This document shows positions 1 to 8,211 of a stretch of 13,068 nt of DNA, one piece after another. The DNA comes from an uncultured Prevotellaceae bacterium (GTDB taxonomy: Bacteria > Bacteroidota > Bacteroidia > Bacteroidales > Bacteroidaceae). The stretch's first letter is position 1, and each line of letters starts with the position of its first letter. The stretch covers positions 1-13,068 of the forward strand of contig CAMKMK010000047.1 of assembly GCA_946413885.1 (NCBI GenBank), in the 5' to 3' direction. The position numbers were made by a program, and so were the translations under genes. The notes beneath the pieces are model-generated. The model searched no databases, was not told the DNA's origin, and saw only the letters and a program-made list of their open reading frames with translations.

Positions 1-44
1 CCAAAAGTACATGATTGTCTGATAAATGAAACACATATAGCAAA
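1..44. other. Left edge, no identifiable gene
   Basis: These 44 bases lie before gmk. One plus-strand frame is open from the edge and stops with TGA at 20-22, leaving only six residues (QKYMIV). This could be the tail of an upstream gene, but it is far too short to identify. I see no Bacteroidota-type promoter here, so gmk may be transcribed from further upstream. Confidence 0.3.
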
Positions 45-668
45 ATGGCAAACAAAAAGACGCAAAAGAAACTGACTGATTCATCTCCAAGAAAGAAAAA
101 GGGAAGCTTGTTGATTTTCTCTGCTCCCTCTGGCAGTGGGAAGAGTACCATCATACAATGGCTGATGAACGAGCATCCAGAACTGAAACTGGCATTCAGC
201 ATCAGTGCGACAAGCCGTCCTCCTCGTGGGACGGAACAGAACGGGGTGGAATATTTCTTCCTTTCTCCTGATGAGTTTCGCCAGAAAATACAGGACGATG
301 AATTCTTGGAATATGAAGAGGTCTATCAGGATCGATTCTATGGTACCCTGAAAAAACAGGTGGAGCGTCAGTTAGAGGCAGGACAAAACGTGGTTTTCGA
401 TGTGGACGTGAAAGGCGGATGCAACATCAAGGAGTTCTATGGAGATCGAGCCATGAGTCTCTTCATCCAGCCTCCCTCGATAGAGGAGTTACGACGACGC
501 TTGATCAATCGTGGCACAGATGACATGGAACAGATAGAGAAACGCCTGGCCAAGGCGGATTATGAGCTGACTTTCGCCTCTCGATTTGACCACATCGTGG
601 TGAATGACATATTGGAGGATGCCGAAAACGAGGCCTTGTGTCTGATAAACGAGTTCCTGAAAAAATAA
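45..668 (+). CDS. gmk: Guanylate kinase
   Basis: Guanylate kinase (EC 2.7.4.8) phosphorylates GMP to GDP with ATP in the cytoplasm, an essential step in GTP and dGTP supply. The 207-residue product has the P-loop APSGSGKST at 27-35, the GMP-binding segment SRPPRG at 57-62 followed by GVEYFF at 67-72, and the VFDVDVKGG stretch typical of the family. Length is normal apart from a lysine-rich tail of about 20 residues before the first core strand (LLIFSAP). As I recall, Bacteroides homologues begin almost at that strand. No other ATG lies between 45 and the core; the only in-frame alternatives are TTG codons at 108 and 111. I therefore kept 45, but the true start is less certain than the gene. 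It is first in a tight unit, with nadD starting 5 nt after its stop. Confidence 0.95.
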   Translation: MANKKTQKKLTDSSPRKKKGSLLIFSAPSGSGKSTIIQWLMNEHPELKLAFSISATSRPPRGTEQNGVEYFFLSPDEFRQKIQDDEFLEYEEVYQDRFYGTLKKQVERQLEAGQNVVFDVDVKGGCNIKEFYGDRAMSLFIQPPSIEELRRRLINRGTDDMEQIEKRLAKADYELTFASRFDHIVVNDILEDAENEALCLINEFLKK

Positions 669-673
669 AACGA

Positions 674-1252
674 ATGAGAATGAAGGTAGTGACAGGAATC
701 TACGGAGGAAGTTTCAATCCCATTCATAATGGGCACACCACTCTTGGAAAAGCACTGGTAAAACAGGGGTTGGTGGACGAATTGTGGTTCCTTGTTTCAC
801 CTCAAAACCCCTTCAAAGTAGATGATAAGCTTCTCTACGACAAAGCACGTCTGCATCTGGCACGCCTTGCCATCAAAGGGAAAGCCCACCTTGCAGTCTG
901 CGATATTGAAATGAAATTACCACGTCCCTCCTATATGGTTATCACACTCGAGCACTTGCGTGAGAAATATCCAGAACGGGAATTCGTGCTCGTCATTGGA
1001 GCCGACAATTGGGAACGTTTCCCCCAATGGTACCATCACGATGAAATTATTAAAAAACATCGTGTGATCATCTATCCTCGTCCAGGTTACGAATTGAATG
1101 ATGTGCCTGCAGACATTCTTATCGCCAACACTCCCCTACTGGACATAAGCAGCACAGCCATCAGAGAAAAAATAAAAGCGGGAACATTCCAAGGAGAAGA
1201 CCTTGCTCCCGCTGTATGGAAAGAAATAAAAAAGAAAGGGTATTACCAATGA
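674..1252 (+). CDS. nadD: Nicotinate-nucleotide adenylyltransferase
   Basis: NadD (EC 2.7.7.18) transfers AMP from ATP to nicotinate mononucleotide, giving deaminated NAD in the cytoplasmic NAD pathway. Translated from 674 the protein has 192 residues. It shows the nucleotidyltransferase signature GGSFNPIHNGH at 11-21 (the HxGH motif is 18-21), the SPQNPFK loop at 42-48, and the second signature ISSTAIR at 158-164. An open frame reaches back to a GTG at 638 inside gmk, but those residues do not resemble NadD. The ATG at 674, or the next one at 680 (190 residues), fits the family. I see no clear Shine-Dalgarno sequence, so choosing between the two is a guess. The gene starts 5 nt after gmk. 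Its TGA stop overlaps the start of the next gene (ATGA at 1249-1252), which suggests translational coupling. Confidence 0.94.
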   Translation: MRMKVVTGIYGGSFNPIHNGHTTLGKALVKQGLVDELWFLVSPQNPFKVDDKLLYDKARLHLARLAIKGKAHLAVCDIEMKLPRPSYMVITLEHLREKYPEREFVLVIGADNWERFPQWYHHDEIIKKHRVIIYPRPGYELNDVPADILIANTPLLDISSTAIREKIKAGTFQGEDLAPAVWKEIKKKGYYQ

Positions 1253-1899
1253 AAAGAAAGTTGTTTTTTGCCATAGTGACAGCATGTACATTGTACTGTT
1301 CTGCCCAAATTACTCCCATCGAGAAGTACGAAATTGCTCCAGGCGATTATGAGCAAATCTTCCTTGACCAAATAGGCAAATACAAGAGTAAGGTCATCGA
1401 TACGGCATTTGGGCAATATGTGGGTCAGGTGGACAATCTGAACCAGTTATATGGCTATGGAATGCTTATCAATCTCGACGGTTCACGTGTAATAGGTAAG
1501 TTTCGCGAGAACAAGCTGCTCTTCGGCATTACCATTGCCAATCGTTTCTCCGTAGTGGGAGCTCCAGAATACCATGTTGTTTACAACATGACTGGTGGAG
1601 ACATTGAATACATCTTGCGAGGGAAGGACAAAGACTTGTTGGAGAACAAGGATGTCAATGCTTACCGTTTCGAGACCATCGACTTCCCCAATGGAGAGCA
1701 GTACGTGGGAGAAACTTATTATGGGAAACGTCATGGTTACGGTATTTACTATTACTCCAATGGTGACTTCTGGTTTGGCGAGTTTGGCAACGATCAGCGT
1801 TGGGGCTACGGAGCCTTCTTTACGTCTGAAAGTGGCATCTTTGCAGGCGAATGGCAGGGAGAACAAGCTGTACGTGTAATATCCATCAAACAAAGATAA
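1249..1899 (+). CDS. Secreted MORN-repeat protein, function unknown
   Basis: I do not recognise a named gene. The 216-residue product begins MKRKLFFAIVTACTLYCSAQ, a good type I signal peptide likely cut before Q20, so the protein should be periplasmic or cell-surface. There is no lipobox of the usual form, although a cysteine lies at 17. The mature part carries MORN-like repeats: YVGQ..LYGYGMLINLDG from 57, a degenerate unit from 82 (IGKFRENKLLFG), YVGETYYGKRHGYG from 152, FGEFGNDQRWGYG from 176, and a final half unit FAGEW at 198. About 50 residues (100-150) between the two blocks lack the pattern. MORN repeats form short beta-hairpins and often serve as binding scaffolds; no catalytic residues are evident. 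I chose 1249 over an in-frame ATG at 1216 because only 1249 places the signal peptide at the N-terminus. It overlaps nadD by 4 nt and ends 8 nt before ispF. Confidence 0.82.
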   Translation: MKRKLFFAIVTACTLYCSAQITPIEKYEIAPGDYEQIFLDQIGKYKSKVIDTAFGQYVGQVDNLNQLYGYGMLINLDGSRVIGKFRENKLLFGITIANRFSVVGAPEYHVVYNMTGGDIEYILRGKDKDLLENKDVNAYRFETIDFPNGEQYVGETYYGKRHGYGIYYYSNGDFWFGEFGNDQRWGYGAFFTSESGIFAGEWQGEQAVRVISIKQR

Positions 1900-1907
1900 C
1901 AGAAACA

Positions 1908-2387
1908 ATGAGAATAAGAGTTGGAATGGGGTATGATGTCCATCGGCTGGTAAAAGGACGCGACCTGTGGCTTGGAGGCATCAAAGTGGAACACACCTTA
2001 GGACTGGATGGTCATAGCGATGCCGATGTATTGATACATGCCATCTGCGACGCTCTCTTGGGTGCTGCCAACATGCGAGACATCGGTTATCATTTCCCTG
2101 ACAATAGCGACAAGTACCTCAATATCGACAGCAAAATTCTGCTACGCAACACAATTGAGCTGATTGCCACCAAGGGATATCAGGTGAGTAATATCGATGC
2201 CACAATATGTGCTGAGCGTCCAAAGTTGAAACCCTTCATCCCTCAGATGCAGGAATGCTTGGCTAACGTGATGAACCTTGAGGTAGAGGATGTCAGCATC
2301 AAAGCCACCACGACAGAGAAACTGGGGTTCACGGGTCGAGAAGAGGGCATCTCAGCCTATGCTGTAGTGCTGATACAAAAACCATAA
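1908..2387 (+). CDS. ispF: 2-C-methyl-D-erythritol 2,4-cyclodiphosphate synthase
   Basis: IspF (EC 4.6.1.12) converts CDP-methylerythritol 2-phosphate to methylerythritol 2,4-cyclodiphosphate and CMP in the non-mevalonate (MEP) isoprenoid pathway. It acts as a cytoplasmic trimer with zinc and magnesium. The 159-residue length is typical. Zinc ligands are visible as D10 and H12 in GYDVH and H44 in DVLIHAICD. The substrate loop DIGYHFPDNSD covers 58-68, and the C-terminal CDP-binding stretch TTTEKLGFTGREEGI covers 134-148. The ATG at 1908 is chosen because MRIRVGMGYDVHR is the normal N-terminus; the open frame back to 1851 runs through the end of the MORN gene and is not IspF-like. It is last in the gmk-nadD-MORN unit and is followed by a hairpin terminator. 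Confidence 0.97.
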   Translation: MRIRVGMGYDVHRLVKGRDLWLGGIKVEHTLGLDGHSDADVLIHAICDALLGAANMRDIGYHFPDNSDKYLNIDSKILLRNTIELIATKGYQVSNIDATICAERPKLKPFIPQMQECLANVMNLEVEDVSIKATTTEKLGFTGREEGISAYAVVLIQKP

Positions 2388-2431
2388 GATTTCCTCTCTT
2401 CCCTTTTCCAAAGATAACTACATCATACAAG

Positions 2432-2477
2432 AAATCCCCTCCTTTTGAGATGTGTACCAAAGGAAGGGATTTTCTAT
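2432..2477 (+). terminator. Hairpin terminator between convergent ispF and porV
   Basis: Arms at 2432-2445 and 2459-2472 pair over 14 positions around a 13-nt loop. There is one C-A mismatch on the plus strand, which becomes a G-U wobble on the minus strand. A short T-run (TTTTCT) follows on the plus side, fitting termination of the gmk-to-ispF unit. In the other direction the stem is slightly stronger but its 3' tail is only weakly T-rich (ATTTCTTG), so it may also stop porV transcription. Confidence 0.75.
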
Positions 2478-2496
2478 ATGATTACCTGTCTGTTTC

Positions 2497-3678
2497 TTAC
2501 CTTCTCCTCGTACTGAACAAATCCTTGATGCCATCCAGATCAAAACCAAGGGTAAAACGCATGGTCTGGTCCAAAGGATTGGTCTGACTGGTACTGAAGA
2601 CATAGGCCGCATCTACAGAGAAAACACTCATGTGGAAACCAGCACCTACAGTAAAATATTTACGATTACCCTTGTTGGCAGCCTCATGATGATAACCTCC
2701 ACGCAACATAAAGCGGTCATTGTAGGTGTATTCAGCACCCAAGCTCCATTGAATCTCCTGCATTTCCTCCTTGAAGCCATTGGGAGCATCATAGAAACTC
2801 TTGAAGATACCTGCAATAGGCGAGATGTCATAATAGTCACGCTGTACACGATCCTCGTAATCATTATCTGACTCGTCAGTCTCCTGTTTGGGATAAGTGG
2901 GCACCAGCATCTTGTTGACATCAGCGGCCACACTGAATTTGTTGTATTCATTGAAAGGTACAGTGAAGTTCAGACCCAGACGCAAGTTAGTGGGAATGAA
3001 TTCAGAATTGTCGTCTCCTCCATAGGAAATCTTGGAACCAATGTTACTGATGTTCAGACCCCAGCCAAAACTGCATTCGCGACTACCTGCCATAAAGTAA
3101 CCTAAGCGGTAGAGGGCGATATCTGCTGCGAAAGCCTTACCTGCACTGCTCTCAGCCGTATAGTCGTACTTGATGTCAGAATAGATAAAACGCATGTTTA
3201 CGCCCATTGAGAAACATTCGCTCAACATACGGCTGTAACCCGCATCAATAGCCATCTCATAGGGGTTGATGGTCATGTCTTCAAAGTCACTCAAGAAGAC
3301 CTCACCCAAACTAAAGAAGCGCAGTGATGCACTAAAAGCGGAATAGTCACCAATTCGATAAAAACCTGTCATATTGGCCAGATTGATATCATCGACTATC
3401 TTACGCAACCAAGGTGTATAACTGACAGCAACGCCTGCTCGACCAATGTTGAATGGATACTTCGCAGGATTCCAATACTGAGAATTCACGTCTGCCTCAG
3501 TAGCGCCACCCACGTCACCCATAGCGCCTGCACGGGCATCTGGAGCAATAGCGAGAGAGGTCACACTGGTATTCACAGGATTAAACATGTTCTTTTTATC
3601 CTGAGCCTTCACTGTTAGGGTTCCTATCACAAGGAAGCCCATCAGGAAAAGTATCTTACGAAAAAATTTTGTTCCCAT
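2497..3678 (-). CDS. porV: Type IX secretion system outer-membrane shuttle PorV
   Basis: PorV is an outer-membrane beta-barrel of the FadL-like family. In the type IX secretion system it collects cargo at the SprA translocon and takes it to the attachment complex containing the sortase PorU. The 393-residue product is about the length I recall for Porphyromonas PorV. It starts with a signal peptide (MGTKFFRKILFLMGFLVIG, likely cut after VKA at 25, before Q26). The family hallmark follows: FNPVNTSV, then LAIAPDARAGAMGDVGGAT, then SQYWNPAK. The rest is alternating amphipathic strands rich in Gly, Tyr and Phe, as expected for a barrel, ending in basic residues (FSTRRR). PorQ and other PorV-like barrels are related, but the N-terminal motif and the position 24 nt after porU favour PorV. 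The two genes are very probably co-transcribed. Confidence 0.93.
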   Translation of the reverse strand: MGTKFFRKILFLMGFLVIGTLTVKAQDKKNMFNPVNTSVTSLAIAPDARAGAMGDVGGATEADVNSQYWNPAKYPFNIGRAGVAVSYTPWLRKIVDDINLANMTGFYRIGDYSAFSASLRFFSLGEVFLSDFEDMTINPYEMAIDAGYSRMLSECFSMGVNMRFIYSDIKYDYTAESSAGKAFAADIALYRLGYFMAGSRECSFGWGLNISNIGSKISYGGDDNSEFIPTNLRLGLNFTVPFNEYNKFSVAADVNKMLVPTYPKQETDESDNDYEDRVQRDYYDISPIAGIFKSFYDAPNGFKEEMQEIQWSLGAEYTYNDRFMLRGGYHHEAANKGNRKYFTVGAGFHMSVFSVDAAYVFSTSQTNPLDQTMRFTLGFDLDGIKDLFSTRRR

Positions 3679-3702
3679 ATACTATATTAACTCACATGAG
3701 CC

Positions 3703-6700
3703 CTATTTATTGTTCAAAACAATGATTTTTTGAGTTTTTGACACTTCTTTGCTTTCAGCACACTGCAAGGTACAGCGGTACAGATAGATACCTGTCCCCA
3801 GCCTACCACCTGATGCAGTTGTCAAGTTCCAGGGTATCACGTAAAGTCCACTACTGCTTCCCGTTTCGCTCTGGGTCCATAGTTTACGTCCCATAAAGTC
3901 GAAAACATCAATGGTAAAGGTGCATTCTGAACCAGGCCGGTCATAAGTAATCAGGAAGTTGGTATTGTTAACCGCTGGATTGGGGTTAGCCGCCAGTTGC
4001 AAAATCTCAGGCTTCATGCCAGGATTCACCACAAAATTCAACGAGATGGAACTCGTATTGTTCAGCACATCCCATGCGCGGAAAGTAAGCGAGTGAGGGC
4101 CGGCTTCCAAGGTGGGAATGGTATAAGTAACAATTCCACGAGTGTAGTTTCCAAAGTCAGCCACGTAATTGTCATTCAGATTATAGGTGCGATCAGCCCG
4201 TCCATCCACACAAAGTATCAGGTCGTGACCGATTCCATTCCCACTCACATTCACTCCACTCTCATCCTGCAACAAAGCCACGAAATAGGGCTCTGAGTTC
4301 ACTTCATCGCCATCCTGGAAGTCTTCGTTGTTGAGAAAGGCATAGATGAAGGGAGGAATAGTATCGGAGTCTATTTCATCGCTCACACCACCCAGAATGA
4401 AATCCTCGCTGTATCCATTGGCCTCCACAGTCTTGGCATCATTGATGGCATAAAAGACAATACGTCCTTTCTCGTCACTATAGTTGATGTCCACAGGCAC
4501 AGTGAAAGTCAGTTCAAATTTACCTGCCAGAATACTGTCTTGAGCATTATAGAGAACATCTTCACGGCTTAAGAAAGTAAAGGGAGTGGAAGCTTTTGCA
4601 TTGTTTTTGCATGTCACAGTCTCCTCGCTGTCGTAAACACGAGCAGAGAGAACTCCTTGGAAATCAGGAATCATATTACCTTCACTGTCCTCGATGTGTC
4701 CACTCATATTCACTTTGCTGCCTGCCTTCAATCCAATCGGATTCACGCTGGAGACAACCTGACCGTTGATGCTGTCCAACACGACACGTTGCAATGGAGC
4801 CCCCATGACCAAAGCTGGATCACCCAAAAGGGCATAGTGCAGTTTGTTCTCCTCAAATCCAGATTCAAAACCATCTGTAATAATATCTCTCTTGGCCAAG
4901 CGGATTGCGTCACCCAAACGATATCGTTGCCCATGATCATCCACACCAAAAAGATATTTCATGAAAAAGCGGTTCATCGTTAAATTCTGGTTGGCATACA
5001 CTGTACGTGTGGTTCCATAGAAAGCTACAGCGGAACCTCCCGCGTTCAACACAGCCGTCTCACCAATGTTGGCAGACTGGCCATCGAAAGGCATCACATC
5101 ACAAGCTGCAGTGACCCAGAGGGGAAGGTTATTGCTTTTGAAGGCTTCGAAGTCCTCCAGATTCAGTACAAACTCATGAGACAAGGTGTAAGTGCTGGCA
5201 TGTCCAGTATAGTTCATTACCAGCGCACCTTCCTTCATCTGTTTGGCCAGCAGAGCTTTCACCTCAGGATAAGTATTGCTTCGTGCAGTACTTACACGGG
5301 TATAGGCATCCCACATTACTTTGCGGATCTCTATTTCAGGATTATCTGATTTGATGCGTTTTGCCACATCATCGCAATACTTCATGTGCTCATTCTCGTC
5401 TCCATCATCACCCATCATGCACACCACATTCTTCCAGCTGCCAGCATTTTGGCGACTCATGTAACTGATAGTCTTGTCCACCATAATCTTAGCTTCTGAA
5501 GCAGACACTACAGGGAAACGTCCCACGCCAAGGTCTGTTTTGTCTCGAAGCAGTCTATTTCCTTCACCATCGTCGAGCAAACCGAAATAATCCTCCATCA
5601 CGTAGCAGCGAGTATCGCTGTAACTGTTCTCACTCTCGTAGCAAAGCAAATAGTCATCAGGGTTATAATTTCGCCACGCTGTACTGACCATACGGTTATC
5701 CCATGCAGCATCGCCCATCAGGAGCAGATAACGGGGAGCATCCGCTTCCTTCTCAGCTCGATCGTAGAGCATCTTCATCAGACGTCGATAAGCTGTGACA
5801 TCAGGCGTTCCACTACTGAATTCATTATAGATCTGATCAGCACGAACAATGCCTACCCGCAAACTGTCATAATAAAGATGGGCAGCCGCCAAGCGCTGTG
5901 CCTGTTGCTTCATCTTTCCACTCGTAGGGATGATGATGACCATATCCAGGCTGTCCAAGGAATGCAGGTCTTGGTTCTCGATAGCACCCACATAAGTAGG
6001 TTCAGGGAAGCTATGGGTCGTGTCGAAAGCCACATAACGACGGGTGGGATCATCCACAGTAATGCTCAACGTGTTGCCATCCTTATTAGTTCCTTTGATC
6101 AAGACGGCTGGATCGTTTCGTTGTCCCACCCGCATTACCTGAACATTGCTTGGGTCACAAATGACATCAAATTCTGAAGTTGAACTGCCAGTTTGGGAAA
6201 AGGCAACAAAACCTTCCTCGTTGGTGGGAACAATCTTTCTGTCATAATGGAGGGCAAGATAATCCAATCGAGCATCATTGCCTGAAGTGCTGGTCAGGCG
6301 TACCGTCCAACTGTTTCCATCAGCCAACTTGCTTACATCGAATGTACGAGTGGCCAGAGTAGCATAAGTATATTTACCAAGAGCTGACATTGACATAGTC
6401 TCGCTCATGTCTGTTCCATTCACGTTGGCCTGCAGGGTAGTCGCTGTGCTGGCTCCTGCTGAGAAACTGATTGTCAGCAGTTCATTTCCTGCCGAATTGG
6501 AAGTGGTCAACTTGTAAGTATGGGAATTACTGTTGCCGTAGTTAACGCTCTCATATAGATTCCTTCCGCCCCAGTACCACGCATATTCGTCTTTTTCATA
6601 GAGCACATGCGATGGGAAGGTTGTATAGACGGTGTCGGCTGTCCCATCGGATTGGGCAATGGTTTCGATAATGGTATTGGCATCACCTTCCGTCAAGAAA

Positions 6701-7467
6701 TAACAAGCCTGATTGGCATAGTGATTCACCACACGGGTATTGCCGTCCCAATAGGTCAGGCCATTACCCCAGAAGAGCAAGTTTTCACCTTGCTTGTAAA
6801 GAGGGATTTCCTCCAAATCATCGAAGTCCTTGTCAGCATCTATCAACTCGTTTTGTCGATAACCACCATAACCATAGAGATGAACCTTGTCTGGATTCGA
6901 GAATCCCATTCTCCGCAAGCTACTGCGAGTCAAGCTGTAGATGCCATCCTCTGTGATGCTGATCTTTACCCAAGTACCACTACTCAACACAGAATGATCA
7001 GCGTAGCGAGATGAACTGGAGGGAACCTTGCGAGGCACAGAGGCTTTGGGATTGGCTTGAATGGTGATTCGGCAACTGAGGAGTTTCTTATAGGCTCCAT
7101 CCCTACGGATAATGGGGATGAAGGAAATGTCCAAAAAACCTTGACGACGATCCACACCCACGTGTGTCTCAACCTTGATGGCTTCACCTACCCTTTCTTT
7201 GAATTGCTCTACAATCTTCTCCTCAGCCTTGTTGAGCGAACCATACTCAGGGTATTCCAACAGAACAACATAGTCATAGAAACGGTAATCAGTCTCCAAG
7301 GGAACCACCTCAGTATAGATAGGCAGCATCGAATCTATCTGCAGCTCCGTCCAGTCGAGGGTAGTAAAGGTGGACTTCGCTTTCTCTGTTTCTTCCTTTG
7401 TCGATGCTCTTCCTGAGGAGGGAAGAATCACCAAAAGCAACAGTATGTATGTAATGTATCTCTTCAT
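3703..7467 (-). CDS. porU: Type IX secretion system sortase PorU (C25 family)
   Basis: PorU is the cell-surface cysteine protease of the type IX system. It cuts the C-terminal sorting domain off cargo and links the cargo to anionic lipopolysaccharide. From the ATG at 7467 the protein has 1254 residues. A signal peptide (MKRYITYILLLLVILPSSG) ends near residue 21. A long beta-rich N-terminal region follows, then a gingipain-like C25 domain at about 505-890. In it, H756 in NYTGHAS and C789 in TAACDVMPFDG form the likely catalytic pair; their 33-residue spacing equals the H657/C690 spacing I recall for Porphyromonas PorU. Ig-like strands follow, then a type-A sorting domain at about 1155-1254 (NPNPAVNN, DFMGRKLW, GTGIYLYR). 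A GTG at 7485 would add six residues before the signal peptide and is less likely. It lies 46 nt after the FAHD1-like gene and 24 nt before porV. Confidence 0.94.
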   Translation of the reverse strand: MKRYITYILLLLVILPSSGRASTKEETEKAKSTFTTLDWTELQIDSMLPIYTEVVPLETDYRFYDYVVLLEYPEYGSLNKAEEKIVEQFKERVGEAIKVETHVGVDRRQGFLDISFIPIIRRDGAYKKLLSCRITIQANPKASVPRKVPSSSSRYADHSVLSSGTWVKISITEDGIYSLTRSSLRRMGFSNPDKVHLYGYGGYRQNELIDADKDFDDLEEIPLYKQGENLLFWGNGLTYWDGNTRVVNHYANQACYFLTEGDANTIIETIAQSDGTADTVYTTFPSHVLYEKDEYAWYWGGRNLYESVNYGNSNSHTYKLTTSNSAGNELLTISFSAGASTATTLQANVNGTDMSETMSMSALGKYTYATLATRTFDVSKLADGNSWTVRLTSTSGNDARLDYLALHYDRKIVPTNEEGFVAFSQTGSSTSEFDVICDPSNVQVMRVGQRNDPAVLIKGTNKDGNTLSITVDDPTRRYVAFDTTHSFPEPTYVGAIENQDLHSLDSLDMVIIIPTSGKMKQQAQRLAAAHLYYDSLRVGIVRADQIYNEFSSGTPDVTAYRRLMKMLYDRAEKEADAPRYLLLMGDAAWDNRMVSTAWRNYNPDDYLLCYESENSYSDTRCYVMEDYFGLLDDGEGNRLLRDKTDLGVGRFPVVSASEAKIMVDKTISYMSRQNAGSWKNVVCMMGDDGDENEHMKYCDDVAKRIKSDNPEIEIRKVMWDAYTRVSTARSNTYPEVKALLAKQMKEGALVMNYTGHASTYTLSHEFVLNLEDFEAFKSNNLPLWVTAACDVMPFDGQSANIGETAVLNAGGSAVAFYGTTRTVYANQNLTMNRFFMKYLFGVDDHGQRYRLGDAIRLAKRDIITDGFESGFEENKLHYALLGDPALVMGAPLQRVVLDSINGQVVSSVNPIGLKAGSKVNMSGHIEDSEGNMIPDFQGVLSARVYDSEETVTCKNNAKASTPFTFLSREDVLYNAQDSILAGKFELTFTVPVDINYSDEKGRIVFYAINDAKTVEANGYSEDFILGGVSDEIDSDTIPPFIYAFLNNEDFQDGDEVNSEPYFVALLQDESGVNVSGNGIGHDLILCVDGRADRTYNLNDNYVADFGNYTRGIVTYTIPTLEAGPHSLTFRAWDVLNNTSSISLNFVVNPGMKPEILQLAANPNPAVNNTNFLITYDRPGSECTFTIDVFDFMGRKLWTQSETGSSSGLYVIPWNLTTASGGRLGTGIYLYRCTLQCAESKEVSKTQKIIVLNNK

Positions 7468-7513
7468 CGCATCTTTTTTCTCCACGTTATTGTCATCGCA
7501 GCAAGCACATCTT

Positions 7514-8131
7514 CTATTTCACATTAAACTCCATCACTTTCCTGTCCTCCAGATAACCCACCAGATGGTCATCGATATGGACGGGTCCCACACCTACTGG
7601 AGTACCAGTGTATATCAGGTCGCCTGTTTTCAGAGTGAAGAACTGACTGATGTAGCTCACCAGTTCATCCACTTTGTAGAGCATATCACCAGTAAATCCT
7701 TGTTGCACAGTCTTTCCATTTATATCCAGATGAAAGTGCAGATTCTGCACGTCACCCAACTGGTCCAAAGGAATGAAGTCGCCCACTACAGCACTTCCGT
7801 CAAACCCTTTGCACAGATCCCAGGGAAGTCCCTTCTGACGTAAACTACGCTGGATATCACGTGCTGTGAAATCAATCCCCACCGTCACTTCCTGGTAGTA
7901 GCGATGAGCAAACCGCTGAGGAATGCTTCTGCCCAAGTGACTGATGCGAACCACCAATTCTGTCTCGTAGTCACACTGCTGGGTATACGAAGGGATGAAA
8001 AAGGGTTTCCCACCGCTTAGCAGCGCAGAGTCAGCCTTGGTGAAAATCACGGGTGCCTCTGGTTTATATAACGAACCATCGAGCTCTTTATTGTGCTCCA
8101 CATAGTTCATTCCTATACCAAATATCTTCAT
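7514..8131 (-). CDS. FAH-family hydrolase, FAHD1-like
   Basis: The 205-residue product belongs to the fumarylacetoacetate hydrolase fold family, in the short FAHD1-like group whose members act as acylpyruvate hydrolases, oxaloacetate decarboxylases or tautomerases. The active-site set looks complete. Metal ligands are E56 and E58 (DYETELVV) and D87 (GIDFTARD); the probable catalytic dyad is H13 and E16 (YVEHNKEL); K108 lies in PWDLCKGFDGSA; and YTGTPVGVGP spans 174-183. The spacings 29 (E58-D87), 21 (D87-K108) and 3 (H13-E16) agree with those I remember for FAHD1. No signal peptide is present, so it is cytoplasmic. Substrate cannot be told from sequence, and older names such as hydroxyhepta-diene-dioate isomerase would be over-precise. 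It is the first gene of the unit with porU and porV, and I see no functional link to secretion. Confidence 0.88.
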   Translation of the reverse strand: MKIFGIGMNYVEHNKELDGSLYKPEAPVIFTKADSALLSGGKPFFIPSYTQQCDYETELVVRISHLGRSIPQRFAHRYYQEVTVGIDFTARDIQRSLRQKGLPWDLCKGFDGSAVVGDFIPLDQLGDVQNLHFHLDINGKTVQQGFTGDMLYKVDELVSYISQFFTLKTGDLIYTGTPVGVGPVHIDDHLVGYLEDRKVMEFNVK

Positions 8132-8149
8132 TTTCTTCTAAAATCGGTC

Positions 8150-8181
8150 CAAAGTTACGAATAAGCGAGCAGAAAACCAAG
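8150..8181 (-). promoter_or_regulatory. Possible proximal promoter for FAHD1-porU-porV
   Basis: On the minus strand TAACTTTG (8150-8157) fits the Bacteroidota -7 box TAnnTTTG. About 20 nt upstream the -33 position reads CTTG (8178-8181), an imperfect match to TTTG. Transcription would begin only about 12 nt before the hydrolase ATG, leaving a very short leader. It is weaker than the distal candidate. Confidence 0.4.
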
Positions 8182-8211
8182 AATGTTTTTGAGTTTTCTC
8201 GAGCGGGAGAA

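Noticed and set aside
1483..1908. 141-codon minus-strand open frame opposite the MORN gene
   Set aside because: No promoter, no recognisable domain, and it lies entirely against a gene with a signal peptide and clear repeats.
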